Shown here: one piece after another, positions 1 through 9,232 of the stretch | Layout of the letters: every line of letters begins with the position of its first letter | Numbering within the stretch: position 1 is the stretch's first letter | Assembly (NCBI GenBank): GCA_963663365.2 | Contig: CAXXIH010000001.1 | Span: forward strand, 682,001 to 746,000 | Origin: G963663365 sp963663365 | Lineage (GTDB): Bacteria > Hinthialibacterota > Hinthialibacteria > Hinthialibacterales > G963663365 | Length of the DNA: 64,000 nucleotides | Direction of reading: 5' to 3' | Translations under genes and position numbers: made by a program | Notes under the pieces: model-generated | The model's database searches: none | What the model was told of the DNA's origin: nothing | The model's input: only the letters and a program-made list of their open reading frames with translations

Positions 1-16
1 ACAGGAGGTGGACGAC

Positions 17-1708
17 GTGAACGAGCTACTCGACAGAATGGTCAAACAAAAACAGCTGTCGTCCATGGATGCGGAAGTATTAAGCCAACAACACGGTCGG
101 GATGACAGTTTCCGGATTGACACGGAAGAGGACGTTCTAAAATGGCTGGCAAAAGAATACCAGCTCCCCTATGTCGATCTGGATGAAATCGATCCCGACC
201 GTGAGTTGTTGGCTTTGTTTCCCGCCCGGATTTTGCTCAAAGAGGAAATCCTTCCCCTGCGCAGAGTAAATGGCTCAGTAGAAGTTGCCCTAAGCCGGCT
301 TTTCTCGACCGGCGGTTTGGATACCCTGAAAACCGTCACGGGTTTGAAATTGCAGCCTGTCCTGGCTTCCAGTGAAGCCATTCAGCGGGAAATGAAAAAG
401 CGCTTGGGAGTCGGCGCGGATACCCTCGATTCCCTCGAAGAGGAATTCACATTTCAAGTTGTTGATGAAAGTCCGGATGAAGATACGGATCTCGATAGCG
501 CCGCTGAGGATGCATCCATTATACGGTTTGTGAATCAGGTCCTTGGCGATGCCATCGAGCTGCGTGCAACGGATATTCATATTGAACCGTTTGAGGATGA
601 ACTTCGTATTCGTTATCGTATTGACGGAGTTTTGCAGGAAGTTCCGGTCCCGGCACAGATCAAACGTTTTCAGCCCGCCATTGTCTCACGCGTAAAAATC
701 TTGAGCCATCTCGATATTGCCGAAAAACGTCTCCCTCAAGACGGGCGTATCAAAATTCGAATTCACGAAAAAGAAGTCGATATTCGTGTCTCGATTATTC
801 CCATGCTTCATGGTGAAGCCGTGGTGATGCGTTTGCTGCGGCAAGACACAACTTTGCTCGGATTGAATGAACTACAGATGGCGGATCGTGAAAGAGGGCT
901 GTTTCAAAGAGTCCTTGGTTTGCCGCACGGTATTATTCTTGTAACCGGCCCTACTGGAAGTGGAAAGACAACCACGCTCTATACGGCGCTTCATGAGATC
1001 AATGATTCCGTGCGGAAGATTATTACCATCGAAGATCCGATTGAATATCACCTAAAGGGTGTTAATCAGATTCAAGTCTCCGAAAAGGCCGGATTAACAT
1101 TCGCCCGGGGCCTTCGTTCGATTCTGCGTCACGATCCCGATGTTATTTTGATCGGTGAAATTCGCGATACCGAAACCGCGCAGATCGCTGTTCAGGCCTC
1201 ATTGACCGGTCACTTGGTTTTCTCGACATTGCATACCAATGACGCGCCCAGTGCTGTAACCCGTTTGGTCGATATGGGCGTCGAGCCTTATTTAATTGCG
1301 TCGTCACTTGAAGCCGTCCTTGCACAACGGCTTGTGCGCGTCCTTTGCACACAGTGCAAAGAAATTGATGATTCTCCCAAAGCCGAAGCTTATAAAAAAC
1401 ACACGGGTTTACCCGCTGACCATCCTCTTTATCGTGCTGTCGGGTGCCGTGCTTGCCGGAATACGGGATATCATGGCCGGCAGGCCGTGTTTGAAATGAT
1501 GGATATTGATGACGAGATTCGTCAGATGATTCTTGGCAGTTCTTCGGCTGGAGAAATCCAAACCGTCGCGCGGCGAAGTGGCTTGCGCACATTAAGCGAA
1601 GATGGATGGCGTTTGGTGGGCAATGGAATAACCACAGTCGATGAAGTCCTGCGGGTAACCAAAGACAAAGGATTGAATGGATCTGTTTTGGGGAATGGTT
1701 TTCACTGA
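17..1708 (+). CDS. gspE: Type II secretion ATPase GspE
   Basis: Cytoplasmic hexameric ATPase that powers pseudopilus assembly in type II secretion. Seen: an N-terminal GspE/PilB domain (about residues 1-150), Walker A GPTGSGKT at about 311-318, Walker B DVILIGEIRD at about 375-384, and a CxxC...CxxC zinc-binding pair (C444/C447 and C477/C480) typical of the family. I chose GTG at 17 because AGGAGG at 3-8 sits 8 bases upstream; the GTG at 8 would overlap that site. The length of 563 residues is normal for GspE. It is the first gene of an eleven-gene operon in which all other type II core parts follow in the same direction. The closest alternative is the type IV pilus ATPase PilB; the downstream gspG-gspK set argues for secretion. 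Confidence 0.95.
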   Translation: MNELLDRMVKQKQLSSMDAEVLSQQHGRDDSFRIDTEEDVLKWLAKEYQLPYVDLDEIDPDRELLALFPARILLKEEILPLRRVNGSVEVALSRLFSTGGLDTLKTVTGLKLQPVLASSEAIQREMKKRLGVGADTLDSLEEEFTFQVVDESPDEDTDLDSAAEDASIIRFVNQVLGDAIELRATDIHIEPFEDELRIRYRIDGVLQEVPVPAQIKRFQPAIVSRVKILSHLDIAEKRLPQDGRIKIRIHEKEVDIRVSIIPMLHGEAVVMRLLRQDTTLLGLNELQMADRERGLFQRVLGLPHGIILVTGPTGSGKTTTLYTALHEINDSVRKIITIEDPIEYHLKGVNQIQVSEKAGLTFARGLRSILRHDPDVILIGEIRDTETAQIAVQASLTGHLVFSTLHTNDAPSAVTRLVDMGVEPYLIASSLEAVLAQRLVRVLCTQCKEIDDSPKAEAYKKHTGLPADHPLYRAVGCRACRNTGYHGRQAVFEMMDIDDEIRQMILGSSSAGEIQTVARRSGLRTLSEDGWRLVGNGITTVDEVLRVTKDKGLNGSVLGNGFH

Positions 1709-1760
1709 ACCCCATGCCACATACCATGAAAGTGGAATTGATAGGATTTATTTCTGAATT

Positions 1761-2987
1761 ATGTGCAACTATCAGTATCGCGCGTTACAGGCCGATGGCA
1801 CGATTGCAGAGGGCTCCATTGAAGCCGGTGGACGTCAGGAAGCATATCGTTTGTTGGAGGGCCGCGGGCTCAATCCTATCGGACTGACAGAAGGTGTGAG
1901 CAAAAAGAAGAGCCAATCGACCGGATTCCAATTCCCTTCAAAATCGAAAAACGTCTCGTTTCGCGAACTCGAAAATTTCACCCGTCTGCTATCAAGTTTG
2001 CTTTCTGCCGGTGTCCCTTTGAGCCGCGCATTGACGATTTTAAGCAAAGAGGCCTCAACCGAAGCCGCTCGCAGCAAATGGAGTGAAATACATAGTCTTG
2101 TTGTCGATGGTACATCGTTGGCCGATGCCATGGCCCAGTTTCCCGAAGTCTTCCCCCGTGTCTATGTTGCTATGGTCCAGGCCGGTGAAACCGGTGGTTT
2201 TCTCGATATTGTTTTGGGACAGATCGCCGATTTCCAAATGCGCGAAAAAGATCTGCGCTCCAAGGTTGTAACCGCCCTGATTTATCCTTCCGTGCTTTTG
2301 TTGTTGGCGCTGGCGGTGTTGGTTTTTCTTCTGGTATTTTTCATACCCAGATTCAAAACGATTTTTGCCGGTTTTGGCGCCGCGCTTCCGATGCTGACGC
2401 AAATGATTGTTTCGACAAGCGAGATTGTGCGTTCGTACGGCTTTTTTGTTGTGATTGCAATTGTGCTCTTTGGAGTAGCCATAAAACGGTGGCTGCAAAC
2501 TGAGCGGGGCCGCCGGTCCTGGGAAAGCATGATGCTTAAACTTCCGGTTATAGGATCATTGGTTGCCCGTTTCGCCATGGCGCGCTTCAGCAGAATGCTT
2601 GGCACGTTATTGAAGGCGGGCGTGCCGTTGGTCAGTGGGCTCAATGTCGCCCGGCGCTCGCTTGGCAATCAGATTTTGATCGATACCGTCTCCGCATCCA
2701 TTGAACGTGTTAAACAAGGAGACCGCCTTGCCACAAGTTTGGCCGATTGCAAACAGCTTTTCCCTGGTTCTGTAATGGAAATGATATCCGTCGCCGAAGA
2801 AGCCGGACGTTTGGATGAAGAACTTGTGCGTCTTGCCACAGTTACCGAATCGGATTTGGACCGCCAACTGAAAACGGCTGTCTCTTTGGCCGAACCTTTA
2901 ATGTTATTCCTTATGGCCGCTTTTATTGGAACGATCTTTATTGGAATGGTGATCCCGATTTTTACCATACAAGATTATATCAAATAG
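1761..2987 (+). CDS. gspF: Type II secretion inner-membrane platform protein GspF
   Basis: Polytopic inner-membrane protein that couples the GspE ATPase to the growing pseudopilus. Seen: two homologous cytoplasmic T2SSF domains (about residues 70-190 and 270-390), with hydrophobic segments at about 168-195, 227-245 and 376-402. The length of 408 residues is typical. It starts 52 bases after gspE, without a strong ribosome binding site. Its position between gspE and gspG fits a secretion rather than a pilus cluster. Confidence 0.95.
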   Translation: MCNYQYRALQADGTIAEGSIEAGGRQEAYRLLEGRGLNPIGLTEGVSKKKSQSTGFQFPSKSKNVSFRELENFTRLLSSLLSAGVPLSRALTILSKEASTEAARSKWSEIHSLVVDGTSLADAMAQFPEVFPRVYVAMVQAGETGGFLDIVLGQIADFQMREKDLRSKVVTALIYPSVLLLLALAVLVFLLVFFIPRFKTIFAGFGAALPMLTQMIVSTSEIVRSYGFFVVIAIVLFGVAIKRWLQTERGRRSWESMMLKLPVIGSLVARFAMARFSRMLGTLLKAGVPLVSGLNVARRSLGNQILIDTVSASIERVKQGDRLATSLADCKQLFPGSVMEMISVAEEAGRLDEELVRLATVTESDLDRQLKTAVSLAEPLMLFLMAAFIGTIFIGMVIPIFTIQDYIK

Positions 2988-3007
2988 AAAATGATGGAGT
3001 TGGAGCC

Positions 3008-3472
3008 ATGAATTTAAAAGCAAAAAGTCAACGTGATGAAACAAGAAACCGTCGCAGGCGCCGGGCCGGTTTTACCTTGGTTGAGATGCTTTTGGTGCTT
3101 GTGATCCTTGGAACTTTGGCCGCGATTGTCATTCCGAAATTTGCCGGAAGAACCGAGCAGGCAAAGATTACGGCTGCTGAAGCACAGATATCCACCTTCG
3201 AAACCGTACTTGATGCCTTTGAAATCGATAACGGTTTTTACCCCAAAGGCGGCGACGGTCTCGATGATCTGGTTGATGAACCGAGCAATGCCACCAACTG
3301 GCGCGGCCCCTATCTGACTGAAATTCCTTTGGACCCATGGGGGAATGCCTATATTTATGAATACCCCGGAAAAGAAAACGACAGAGGCTATGACATCATG
3401 TCCAAAGGGCCGGATGGCCGGAGCGGAGGTGGCGATGATATCACCAATTGGAAAAAGGATTCCAAAAAATGA
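3008..3472 (+). CDS. gspG: Major pseudopilin GspG
   Basis: Major subunit of the type II secretion pseudopilus. Seen: a basic leader of 21 residues, the prepilin cleavage site G21|F22 with glutamate at mature position 5 (E26), a hydrophobic helix, and a C-terminal Asp/Gly-rich stretch (DIMSKGPDGRSGGGDD) that matches the calcium-binding loop of GspG proteins. The length of 154 residues is normal. A GGAG lies upstream of the ATG. The stop overlaps the gspH start. No prepilin peptidase gene is in the window, so maturation depends on a gene elsewhere. Confidence 0.95.
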   Translation: MNLKAKSQRDETRNRRRRRAGFTLVEMLLVLVILGTLAAIVIPKFAGRTEQAKITAAEAQISTFETVLDAFEIDNGFYPKGGDGLDDLVDEPSNATNWRGPYLTEIPLDPWGNAYIYEYPGKENDRGYDIMSKGPDGRSGGGDDITNWKKDSKK

Positions 3473-4023
3473 ATCCGCCGCGCGCAACCAAAGCGTTTAC
3501 CCTGATCGAATTGATTGTCGTAATGGCAACGCTCGGAGCGGTCTTGGCTGTTTCCGCGCCTTCGCTTTCCGATTTCTTTAAAGGCCGGAAATTAAAAGAA
3601 GAAGCACGGCAGATACTGGCTCTTACCCGTTATGCCCAAAATGAATCGATTTCCCGCTCAATCCAAATGCTTATGTGGATTGATACACGGGAAAACTCCT
3701 ACGGCCTCCGGCCGTTGAGTGAGTACGATTTTAATGACTTTAAATCTCTGGAATTTCAATTGCCTCAAGGGATTCAATTTGAAATCGACAGTACGGAAAA
3801 CAACCGGACGGAATATAGCCGGAAGGAATATAACGGGACCGAAAACGTCGATACCGATGAAACCGGAATTTTCTTTCGGCCTGATGGCGCAATTGAAGAA
3901 TATAGTCTCGTTCGCATCGTTCTAAAAGACGAGACAGACCATTCCATCGAAATCTCAAAAGCGGATGGTGGTTACGACTATATCATCGAAGAAGATGACC
4001 GTGATGTTGGCAAAAGATACTAA
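3469..4023 (+). CDS. gspH: Minor pseudopilin GspH
   Basis: Minor pseudopilin of the secretion pseudopilus. Seen: a short leader ending A9|F10, then TLIEL with glutamate at mature position 5, a hydrophobic helix and a GspH-like globular domain (184 residues in total). The ATG at 3469 overlaps the gspG stop as ATGA and has AAGGA upstream; an in-frame ATG at 3448 lies inside gspG and is less likely. A hydrophilic Asn/Glu/Thr-rich stretch at about residues 105-130 (NNRTEYSRKEYNGTEN) looks like a low-complexity surface loop. Cleavage after alanine rather than glycine recurs in one orphan pseudopilin of this window. Confidence 0.88.
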   Translation: MNPPRATKAFTLIELIVVMATLGAVLAVSAPSLSDFFKGRKLKEEARQILALTRYAQNESISRSIQMLMWIDTRENSYGLRPLSEYDFNDFKSLEFQLPQGIQFEIDSTENNRTEYSRKEYNGTENVDTDETGIFFRPDGAIEEYSLVRIVLKDETDHSIEISKADGGYDYIIEEDDRDVGKRY

Positions 4024-4468
4024 ACATAGAAGCGGTTTTCCGGCGGAGCGAAGGTTGAGCCTGCATGGTTTTACCTTTGCTGAAATTCTCGCCGCCATGC
4101 TCTTTGTTGCCATCGTTTTGCCTGTTGCGGTTCGGGGGATCACTCTTGCCAACCGGGTCGGAGTGCTGGCCGAACGAAAACAAGTAGCCGCCCAACTCGC
4201 GGATAATCTGCTGACTGAATTTATCGTTACCGAGGAATGGAGAAATTCAAATGATCGTGGTGATTTCGAGCCCGATTGGCCGCAATACAGCTGGACATTC
4301 AATGATGCGGCCTGGGATGAAGACACCATGCGTTTGCTTACGGTCGAAGTTTTTTTTGAAGTGCAGGGCCGTCAACACAGTGTGCGCATAAGTGCGCTTG
4401 TTGACGAAACCGAAGATGAAGAGACCGAAACCGATACCGATACAGATACTGAAGAGACGGAATCATGA
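3995..4468 (+). CDS. gspI: Minor pseudopilin GspI
   Basis: Minor pseudopilin that, by family knowledge, forms the tip complex with GspJ and GspK. Seen: a basic leader, cleavage site G25|F26 followed by TFAE with glutamate at mature position 5, a hydrophobic helix, then a short soluble domain. The C-terminus is a run of Glu, Asp and Thr (about 20 residues) not expected in typical GspI. The start is uncertain: in-frame ATGs occur at 3965, 3995 and 4004, all inside the gspH end; 3995 has GAAGAAG upstream. It ends in an ATGA overlap with gspJ. Confidence 0.85.
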   Translation: MTVMLAKDTKHRSGFPAERRLSLHGFTFAEILAAMLFVAIVLPVAVRGITLANRVGVLAERKQVAAQLADNLLTEFIVTEEWRNSNDRGDFEPDWPQYSWTFNDAAWDEDTMRLLTVEVFFEVQGRQHSVRISALVDETEDEETETDTDTDTEETES

Positions 4469-5259
4469 GCCGCAGGATTCATATTTCCAATCGGTGTTCT
4501 CGCCATGGCTTTACATTGCTTGAAGTCATTGTGGCGGTTGTCATGGTTTCCATCCTCATCGGCGCCTTATATTCGGCGTTTTTTGGTGCGGTGCGCCTGC
4601 GCGAAAAAACGTATGCTGCCATTGAAGCGGATTTACCGAAATCGTATGCCATTTCTCTTATCAAACAGGATATCCAAAATATGATCGGGCCCGCCGGGAT
4701 TTTAGCCGGAACCATGCTGGGTGGCCCCGATGAGAATATGGATGAGAATTACGATTTTTTGGAATTCTTTACGGCCTCGGGATTGACCAGCCGTTTTGAG
4801 CCGTGGGGGGATATTCAAAAAGTCGAATACGCTGCAATGAAACCGGTTTGGAGCGGGGACGAAGAAGGTAATGTGCTTGTTCGTAAAACAACCAGAAACC
4901 TGCTTGCTACAACAGCGGAAGATCCTGATGTTCAAATTCTTCTCAAACGTTTGCAATCCCTCCAAGTTGCATTTTATGACGGCCAAAACTGGTATGACAG
5001 TTGGGATTCGACTTCAAATGATGATGAATTGCCCGTAGCGCTCCGTGTTCGAATGAACTTTGTCCAACCGGAATCCGAAGACGTAGATGAAAGAACAGAG
5101 TTGCCGGTTGAAGTCTTTGTCCCAATACGCGTCCAGGAAATGGAAGCGGTGGAAAGCACGGAAACTGAAACGGATGAAGAAAGCAGCGGGCAGGAAAGTA
5201 ATAACGGGGACAATTCGCAGGATGACTCGTCTCAGCAGAATCGGGGGGCTGAATCATGA
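4465..5259 (+). CDS. gspJ: Minor pseudopilin GspJ
   Basis: Minor pseudopilin of the tip complex. Seen: leader and cleavage site G15|F16, TLLE with glutamate at mature position 5, a hydrophobic helix and a GspJ-type globular domain (264 residues). The last 35 or so residues are an acidic Ser/Gln/Asn-rich tail, echoing the acidic tail of GspI next to it. It overlaps gspI and gspK by 4 bases on each side, which suggests translational coupling. Confidence 0.88.
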   Translation: MSRRIHISNRCSRHGFTLLEVIVAVVMVSILIGALYSAFFGAVRLREKTYAAIEADLPKSYAISLIKQDIQNMIGPAGILAGTMLGGPDENMDENYDFLEFFTASGLTSRFEPWGDIQKVEYAAMKPVWSGDEEGNVLVRKTTRNLLATTAEDPDVQILLKRLQSLQVAFYDGQNWYDSWDSTSNDDELPVALRVRMNFVQPESEDVDERTELPVEVFVPIRVQEMEAVESTETETDEESSGQESNNGDNSQDDSSQQNRGAES

Positions 5260-6614
5260 TCGTCACAATGCGCGCCCCGAATGCCGTTGTCGTTATTCAC
5301 CGCCGCACGGGCAGTGTGCTGATTATCGTTCTCTGGATGTCTCTGGGCTTGGTCAGTATTGCTTTGCTCTTCGGGCATTCAATGGTTTTTCAGTACCGTG
5401 CATCGGAGAACAATATCGCCGGGCGAAAGGCCGAACATGCGATCGAAAGCGCGCGTGAGTACATACAATTAATATTGGCCAATAATGAGGAACCCGGGAC
5501 TGTCCCTGATATTGATACGTATGAATCGGAAGCGGTGATCGTCGGCGATACCGCGTTCTGGATTCTCGGACGAGGGGATGACGATCAAGCCGATAATGTC
5601 CCCGTTTACGGTCTCATCGGTGAATCATCCAAACTCAACCTCAATACCGCAACCCAGGAAATGCTTGAAGCGCTTCCGGGAATGACCACGCAACTGGCGG
5701 CCGCCATTATCGATTGGCGCGATACCGATACCGAAATCACTTCGGAGGGCGCTGAGTCGGAAACCTATCTCCTGCGCGATCCCAAATACAATTGCAAAGA
5801 CTCGAATTTCGAAAGTATTGAAGAACTCCATCTCTTAAACGGCGCTGATTGGGAGATTCTTTATGGTGAAGACGGTAATCGGAATGGAGTGCTGGAAGAA
5901 AATGAGGATGATGGCCAGACGGTTCTTCCCGATGATAATCGTGATGGGCAACTCGATCCCGGCATCTTGGAGTATGTGACGGTCTTTAGCCGGGAGCCGA
6001 ATAAAGATAGCGATGGCGAAGACCGGATTAATTTAAACGGGGATAACGCCGAAGATTTAACAAACATGTTGGTCGAAGCATTGGGGCAGGAGCGTGCCAC
6101 TCAAATCCAGCAGGGAGCCGGTGGTGGCCAGACCGAATATGAAAGCGTTTTGGAATATATCGTGCGCGCCGGGCTGACACTGGATGAAGCCGCCGAAGTT
6201 GCAGACAAACTAACGGTGTCTGATGATGAATATCTGGAAGGGTTTGTAAATGTCAATATCGCCAGTTCGGCGGTATTGGCTTGTATACCCGGAATAGGCG
6301 CCGAATATGCCGATCGTTTGATCGCCTATCGGCAAAGTAATTCGGATAACCTGGATTGTGTCGCTTGGGTGGCCGAGGTGCTCGATGATGAAAGCGCTGT
6401 TTCGGCCGGACCTTATATTTCAACCAAAAGTTATCAATTCACGGTGGATGTTGCCGCTGTTGATATTAGAGGCAGAGGCTATCGCCGCACGAGTTTTGTG
6501 ATCGATACCAGTGGCGATACACCCACGGTTGTCTATCGACGGGACCTCGGCCGTTTGGGATGGGCGCTTGGTTCGGAAATTCGCCAAATGTTGTCGAATG
6601 AAGCGGAGAGTTGA
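5256..6614 (+). CDS. gspK: Minor pseudopilin GspK with EF-hand-like loops
   Basis: Large tip pseudopilin that caps the I-J-K complex. Seen: a prepilin-like N-terminal helix (GSVLIIVLWMSLGL) that lacks glutamate at mature position 5, as is usual in GspK; helix-hairpin-helix-like motifs (LNLNTATQEMLEALPGM at about residues 126-142, and VNVNIASSAVLACIPGIG near 330); and two Asp/Asn-rich loops resembling EF-hand calcium sites (DGNRNGVLEENE and DDNRDGQLD at about residues 207-235). Known GspK structures bind calcium. The length of 452 residues is longer than the proteobacterial protein because of this acidic insert. ATGA overlap with gspJ. Confidence 0.9.
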   Translation: MIVTMRAPNAVVVIHRRTGSVLIIVLWMSLGLVSIALLFGHSMVFQYRASENNIAGRKAEHAIESAREYIQLILANNEEPGTVPDIDTYESEAVIVGDTAFWILGRGDDDQADNVPVYGLIGESSKLNLNTATQEMLEALPGMTTQLAAAIIDWRDTDTEITSEGAESETYLLRDPKYNCKDSNFESIEELHLLNGADWEILYGEDGNRNGVLEENEDDGQTVLPDDNRDGQLDPGILEYVTVFSREPNKDSDGEDRINLNGDNAEDLTNMLVEALGQERATQIQQGAGGGQTEYESVLEYIVRAGLTLDEAAEVADKLTVSDDEYLEGFVNVNIASSAVLACIPGIGAEYADRLIAYRQSNSDNLDCVAWVAEVLDDESAVSAGPYISTKSYQFTVDVAAVDIRGRGYRRTSFVIDTSGDTPTVVYRRDLGRLGWALGSEIRQMLSNEAES

Positions 6615-6616
6615 TT

Positions 6617-8047
6617 GTGATTTCGTTTCAAACATCGCGTAATGATTCATTAGTGGGAATTGTCTTCGAAGGCGATTGGATCAAAGCCGTTGCCATGCGC
6701 AAATTTGGGAGAAGATGCTCCGTCTATAAGAGCATTCAAGCCCCATTTGCCCAGGAGACACTCAAGGCCGATCCCGAATCGCTTGGCCGGGAAATGCGCA
6801 AACTTTTGGCGGGCGCGGGGATACGCGAATCAAGGTGTGTACTTTGTGTGCCTCTGAATTGGATATTAACCCAAAATGTCGCTATTCCCGCCGTTTCAGA
6901 AGAGGATGTTGAAAGTTTCCTGCAGATTCAAATCGAACGTGCCTTTCCATATCCGCTGGAAGATTTGGAAGTGGCCGTATCGAAATATCAGATTTCTGAT
7001 GGCAGCCGATTTGCAACCTTGGCGGCTGTTCCCAAGCAAAGAATTTCGCTGCTGATGCGCTTGGCAAAGGCTGCCCGGCTCCGCGTGATAAGTATCACTT
7101 CAGGAGTCGCCACGCTTGGTAATGATGAGCCGGGGATAAATGAAAATTCCCTTTCTTTATACATTGGTGAAGAAGGTATCGATGTCGCTGTCTTTTGCAA
7201 ACAAGGCGTCGCCGCCCTGCGGAATCTCCAGCAGGTCTATCGTGATGACGATGGAACGTCGATTTTTGATATCGAATCTATTGTAAGACATTTACGAATA
7301 ACATTGGCGCAACTTAAGGAGAATCTTCGTGATCCTGTTTCGGTAATAGAACTTTTTGGGCCCTCTGACCTTGTTGAAACACTTAGCCAATTGCTCGAAA
7401 ATTATGCCGGTAATTTGGGTGTCCCGATCCGCTCCGGAAAGGTCACCTTTTCAAATATCAAATTGGATGAATCAGGCGAGGTGGGCAGGCATTCACCACC
7501 TGCGATTTCTGCAACGATACTATTGTTGTATGATAAGGCCCCCGCGTTTGAGTTTCTGCCCCCTCGCCGAAGCGGATTTCAGAAATTATGTACACGGCTT
7601 GCTTCCCGCAGGACCTTGGCAATTGGAACAGCCGCTGCTGTCATTGTCTTTGGTGTGGGAGGAGCCTATCTATTCCAATATCTCCAATTGAAACGCCTTT
7701 CATCTGAATGGGCGCAGATTGAAGATACTGTTCTTGAAGTTGAAACCTTACAGGAACAGGTCAAGCAATTTCGCGGTTGGTTCGATGATTCCGCAGATAG
7801 CCTTGAGATTGCCCGGGCGATTACCGAGGCGTTTCCTGAGGATGGCGCAGCCTGGGCAAAATCGCTCGAGATAAAAGAAAATTCTGAAATCGCTTGTTCC
7901 GGATATGCGCGCGATAACCAAGAATGGCTCGACCTATTGGATCGCCTAAAAGAAACCGAGCAGATACAGGGATTGAAATTGAAACAGACACGAGGAGAGA
8001 ATCCGATTGAATTCTCTCTCACATTCACATGGAAGAGAGGCGGTTGA
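6617..8047 (+). CDS. gspL: Type II secretion assembly protein GspL (PilM-like fold)
   Basis: Inner-membrane protein that links GspE to the periplasmic parts. Seen: a cytoplasmic actin-like (PilM/GspL) half of about 330 residues, one transmembrane segment at about 335-355 (AIGTAAAVIVFGVGGAYLF), then a periplasmic ferredoxin-like domain with a short coiled coil. I chose GTG at 6617 because GGAG at 6605-6608 is 8 bases upstream; a TTG at 6611 is in frame but too close. It follows gspK directly and precedes the GspM-like gene, the standard order. Confidence 0.85.
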   Translation: MISFQTSRNDSLVGIVFEGDWIKAVAMRKFGRRCSVYKSIQAPFAQETLKADPESLGREMRKLLAGAGIRESRCVLCVPLNWILTQNVAIPAVSEEDVESFLQIQIERAFPYPLEDLEVAVSKYQISDGSRFATLAAVPKQRISLLMRLAKAARLRVISITSGVATLGNDEPGINENSLSLYIGEEGIDVAVFCKQGVAALRNLQQVYRDDDGTSIFDIESIVRHLRITLAQLKENLRDPVSVIELFGPSDLVETLSQLLENYAGNLGVPIRSGKVTFSNIKLDESGEVGRHSPPAISATILLLYDKAPAFEFLPPRRSGFQKLCTRLASRRTLAIGTAAAVIVFGVGGAYLFQYLQLKRLSSEWAQIEDTVLEVETLQEQVKQFRGWFDDSADSLEIARAITEAFPEDGAAWAKSLEIKENSEIACSGYARDNQEWLDLLDRLKETEQIQGLKLKQTRGENPIEFSLTFTWKRGG

Positions 8048-8048
8048 T

Positions 8049-8582
8049 ATGGATACGCAACGCCGTGAAAAAATACTGATTCTCGCGTCCATATTCTGTA
8101 TATCCGCGTTGGCCGCCGATAAAATCTTGCTTCCACCGCTGATAAATCTATGGTCGGCCCGCAACCTGGAGATTACGGAACTCGGTGAATCGCTGGTGAA
8201 AGGCAAGAGTCTGCTTGGCCGGGAAACCATGATGAAATCGCGGTGGCGTGAAATGAAAAACAGCGCCCTGCCGCAAAATATAACGGAAGCAGAGAATCTT
8301 GTACTCAAAGCCGTTGACCGGTGGGTGCAAGAAAGCCGTATACAGGGCACATCGTTCAAATTTCAATGGCGCGATAATGAAGAAAACTACTCGTTGCTGG
8401 AATGCCGCGCCTCGTATGTCGGAACGATGAAATCAATTGTTCGTTTTCTTTATGAACTTGAGGTTGATCCGCTTGCCTTAAAACTTGAAGAAGTTGAATT
8501 GTCACCCCGCGATGAGAGCGGGAAAAGTGTTTTGCTTATTATTCGGTTTACCGGACTTTTGTTTGTGGAAGAAAAACAATGA
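8049..8582 (+). CDS. gspM: GspM/PilO-like secretion assembly protein
   Basis: Small bitopic membrane protein expected to pair with GspL. Seen: a short cytoplasmic start, a hydrophobic segment at about residues 9-28, a helical region, and a C-terminal alpha-beta domain resembling GspM/PilO (177 residues). The ATG at 8049 follows the gspL stop by one base and has a GAGAGG site upstream; an earlier in-frame ATG at 8007 lies inside gspL. Sequence conservation in this family is low, so the name rests largely on position and topology. Confidence 0.75.
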   Translation: MDTQRREKILILASIFCISALAADKILLPPLINLWSARNLEITELGESLVKGKSLLGRETMMKSRWREMKNSALPQNITEAENLVLKAVDRWVQESRIQGTSFKFQWRDNEENYSLLECRASYVGTMKSIVRFLYELEVDPLALKLEEVELSPRDESGKSVLLIIRFTGLLFVEEKQ

Positions 8583-9232
8583 CTACGTGTATCGCCGATA
8601 GATTTTATCTGTGGAGCATTTTCCGGAACGTAGGCCGTATCCTGATGGTTTCGTGTTTATTGGCCGTCATGGTGTTCTTTGATTGTCCTGTTTCCGGGGC
8701 GCAGGAAGAAAATGACTTTACTGGGCCTTCGCTGGATTCGTTCAATATCATTTTTGAACGGAATATCTTCGATCCCAATCGCAGAAAAGCCAGACCGGTT
8801 GAAGACAGGCCCCGTGACATTTCTACTCCGCCTCCGCCCAAAGTCGAACGGTTCTATTTGGTCGGTGCGATTCTTTATGAAGGCGATGCCTATGCGTTTT
8901 TTGAGGGCACGGAATACGGACTATCGAAGGTTGTTTCACCCGGTGACCGCTATGAGGGGTATGAAATTGTAGATGTCGATGTGAACGGAGTTAAGATAAG
9001 CGATTCAACCAATACGATAGAAATCGCCGTCGGCAAAGGCATGATCCGTGAGGGAACCGGCGAATGGAAGATCGATGAACGGGGGAGTTATGAAATTACT
9101 GTTCCTCCAACTCCAAGTGACAATGCAGAGGATAAGACTAAAACCGCACCATCGGTTGAATCTGGCGGTGACGCAGCAGCAGATGCACGGGCAAGGATGA
9201 TGGCTAGACGAAAACAGGAGCTCGCAAAATGA
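8579..9232 (+). CDS. gspC: GspC/PilP-like periplasmic secretion protein
   Basis: Likely periplasmic linker between the inner-membrane platform and the secretin. Seen: an N-terminal hydrophobic segment (about residues 21-40), the phrase NIIFERNIFDPNRR (about residues 57-70) that resembles the start of the GspC homology region, a small beta-rich domain to about residue 150, and an Ala/Asp/Lys-rich tail. No PDZ domain is visible. It overlaps gspM as ATGA and the secretin gene by 4 bases. PilP of type IV pili is the alternative; the surrounding genes favour GspC. Confidence 0.7.
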   Translation: MTTCIADRFYLWSIFRNVGRILMVSCLLAVMVFFDCPVSGAQEENDFTGPSLDSFNIIFERNIFDPNRRKARPVEDRPRDISTPPPPKVERFYLVGAILYEGDAYAFFEGTEYGLSKVVSPGDRYEGYEIVDVDVNGVKISDSTNTIEIAVGKGMIREGTGEWKIDERGSYEITVPPTPSDNAEDKTKTAPSVESGGDAAADARARMMARRKQELAK

